The position numbers and the translations under genes were made by a program. DNA of 37,367 bases, from NCBI GenBank assembly GCA_030427335.1, contig JAUHWV010000005.1, forward strand, positions 1-37,367, in the 5' to 3' direction. The first letter of the stretch is position 1, and every line of letters begins with the position of its first letter. This document shows, piece after piece, positions 36,349 through 37,367 of this stretch. The DNA comes from Gammaproteobacteria bacterium. GTDB taxonomy: Bacteria; Pseudomonadota; Gammaproteobacteria; Pseudomonadales; Halieaceae. The notes beneath the pieces were generated by a model. The model was not told the DNA's origin. It saw nothing but the letters and a program-made list of their open reading frames with translations, and made no database searches.

Positions 36349-37367
36349 TTAATCAACCGCTTGGCTCTGCTGTAAACTCCCAAGCACCACTTTTATAACT
36401 CGATCGCCTTGCTCTGGGTCAGTTAGAGTGACATTGACAATGTCTCCTGGTCGCAGAAGCGCGACTCGGTGCATCGCGATGCGTCCGTCGGTTACAGGTT
36501 CATTATTGATAGCGGTAATTACGTCTCCAGGATTAATTCCGGCTTTGTCCGCTGGGCCGCGGTTGACGGTTTGCGTGACTAACAAGGCAGTGCTGTCTGC
36601 CCCCCCGGTTTTTGAAATAATCGGTTGCACGCTCACGCCCATCCAACCACGGATGACCTGCCCGTAGTCAATGAGGTCCTGAGCCACAAAAACGGCGAGG
36701 TTGATGGGTATCGCCAAGCTAATACCAATTCCGGCGTTGGCGTTGGCATTTTGTCCCCCGGTATAAATCAAGGAATTGATACCGAGTAGTTCCCCATCAG
36801 CATTGATTAGGGCGCCACCGCTGTTGCCCATGTGAATGCTGGCGTCGGTTTGGATGTAGTCCTCATAGTAGGCACCGCCTTGAAACCCGTATCGCCCCAG
36901 AGCGGAGATGATGCCTTGCGTTACCGAATGTCCAAACCCCAGCGGGTTGCCGATCGCCAGCACAACATCGCCGACATGAGCTGCATTCGAATCGCCGATA
37001 ATGGCCGGCTGCAGGTCGCTGAGGCCAATTTTCAATACGGCCAGATCGGTGGCGCTGTCGGCACCGAGGATCTCGGCTCGGGCCGTTCGGTTGTCTGCTA
37101 GGAGTACTTGTATCGCGTCGGCATCAGCGATGACATGGCGGTTGGTTAAAATGATGCCCTCGTCTGAGAGAATAACGCCGGATCCCAAGGAGCGTTCGAC
37201 GCGGGCCTGAGGGGTGTTATACGGTGATCGGCGCAGAAGCGTGTTACTGTTTTCGGCACCATCGTTGACCAATTTGGCTGTGTAAATGTTGACTACGGAC
37301 GGCGTAGCTTTCGCGACGGCGTCAGAATAGGAAGCTCTTCCCGTGTTATTCGACGGTGATTTTTGTA
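36349..37367 (-). CDS. degS: DegS/AlgW-type periplasmic serine protease, 5' end cut
   Basis: About 339 codons are visible; the gene runs off the right window edge, so the N terminus and its membrane anchor are not seen. DegS cuts the anti-sigma factor RseA/MucA when its PDZ domain senses misfolded outer-membrane proteins. Seen: trypsin-like triad His in ILTNRHVIADAD, Asp in SATDLAVLKI, Ser in MGNSGGALINADGELLG, then a single PDZ domain (VNRGPADKAGINPGDVITAINNEP). One PDZ rather than two favours DegS/AlgW over DegP. A TTG at 37272 is not the start: the conserved AVAKATPSVVNIYTAK lies upstream in frame. AlgW is the Pseudomonas name. Confidence 0.9.
   Translation of the reverse strand, partial: QKSPSNNTGRASYSDAVAKATPSVVNIYTAKLVNDGAENSNTLLRRSPYNTPQARVERSLGSGVILSDEGIILTNRHVIADADAIQVLLADNRTARAEILGADSATDLAVLKIGLSDLQPAIIGDSNAAHVGDVVLAIGNPLGFGHSVTQGIISALGRYGFQGGAYYEDYIQTDASIHMGNSGGALINADGELLGINSLIYTGGQNANANAGIGISLAIPINLAVFVAQDLIDYGQVIRGWMGVSVQPIISKTGGADSTALLVTQTVNRGPADKAGINPGDVITAINNEPVTDGRIAMHRVALLRPGDIVNVTLTDPEQGDRVIKVVLGSLQQSQAVD

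Noticed and set aside
36349-37272. degS as a complete 307-aa gene starting at TTG 37272
   Set aside because: The frame stays open to the window edge and upstream residues match the conserved DegS N-terminal protease region, so the gene is cut, not complete.

Overview
This is an ordinary-looking stretch of gammaproteobacterial core chromosome. It has 41 protein genes (two cut by the window edges), one tRNA, no IS element, prophage, CRISPR array or toxin-antitoxin module. Protein sequences and gene order resemble Pseudomonas and its marine relatives. My best guess is a marine oligotroph of the Cellvibrionales/Halieaceae (OM60/NOR5) type. That rank is inference from memory of gene order, not from a phylogeny.

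Layout. (1) 1-5541, minus strand: TPR lipoprotein - lolB - ispE - tRNA-Gln(TTG) - prs - rplY - pth - ychF (cut). This covers outer-membrane lipoprotein insertion, isoprenoid and PRPP synthesis, and translation. (2) 5661-8922, plus strand: hemA - prfA - prmC (heme entry step, release factor 1 and its methylase). (3) 8928-11793: an rhlB-type DEAD-box helicase, a striking (AGGTC)15 tandem repeat, cysZ (minus) and an Smr-domain gene. (4) 11790-14988, minus: gatC-gatA-gatB amidotransferase. (5) 15203-22158, plus: mreB-mreC-mreD-maf-yhdP (cell shape and envelope). (6) 22173-31973, minus: yrbG - kdsD - kdsC - lptC - lptA - lptB - rpoN - hpf - ptsN - rapZ - ptsO - mgtE - yjgA. This is a long run joining LPS synthesis and export with sigma-54 and the nitrogen-related PTS. 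(7) 32115-36272, plus: mlaC - ibaG - murA - hisG - hisD. (8) 36349-37367, minus: a DegS/AlgW-type periplasmic protease, cut by the window end.

Many junctions are translationally coupled (ATGA or TGATG overlaps at lolB/ispE, gatC/gatA, gatA/gatB, kdsD/kdsC, kdsC/lptC, ptsN/rapZ, hisG/hisD, prfA/prmC), and several convergent genes leave no room for terminators. Compared with the P. aeruginosa order as I remember it, the gene blocks are collinear but pruned: mlaF/E/D, mlaB, rng, the nitrilase-like gene, tldD, pmbA and hisC are all missing from their usual slots.

I did not find a convincing new multi-gene system. The points most worth a second look are the 15-copy pentanucleotide repeat between rhlB and cysZ, the mreC gene whose homologous start falls exactly on an AUC codon behind a strong Shine-Dalgarno, and an orphan mlaC without its ABC transporter.
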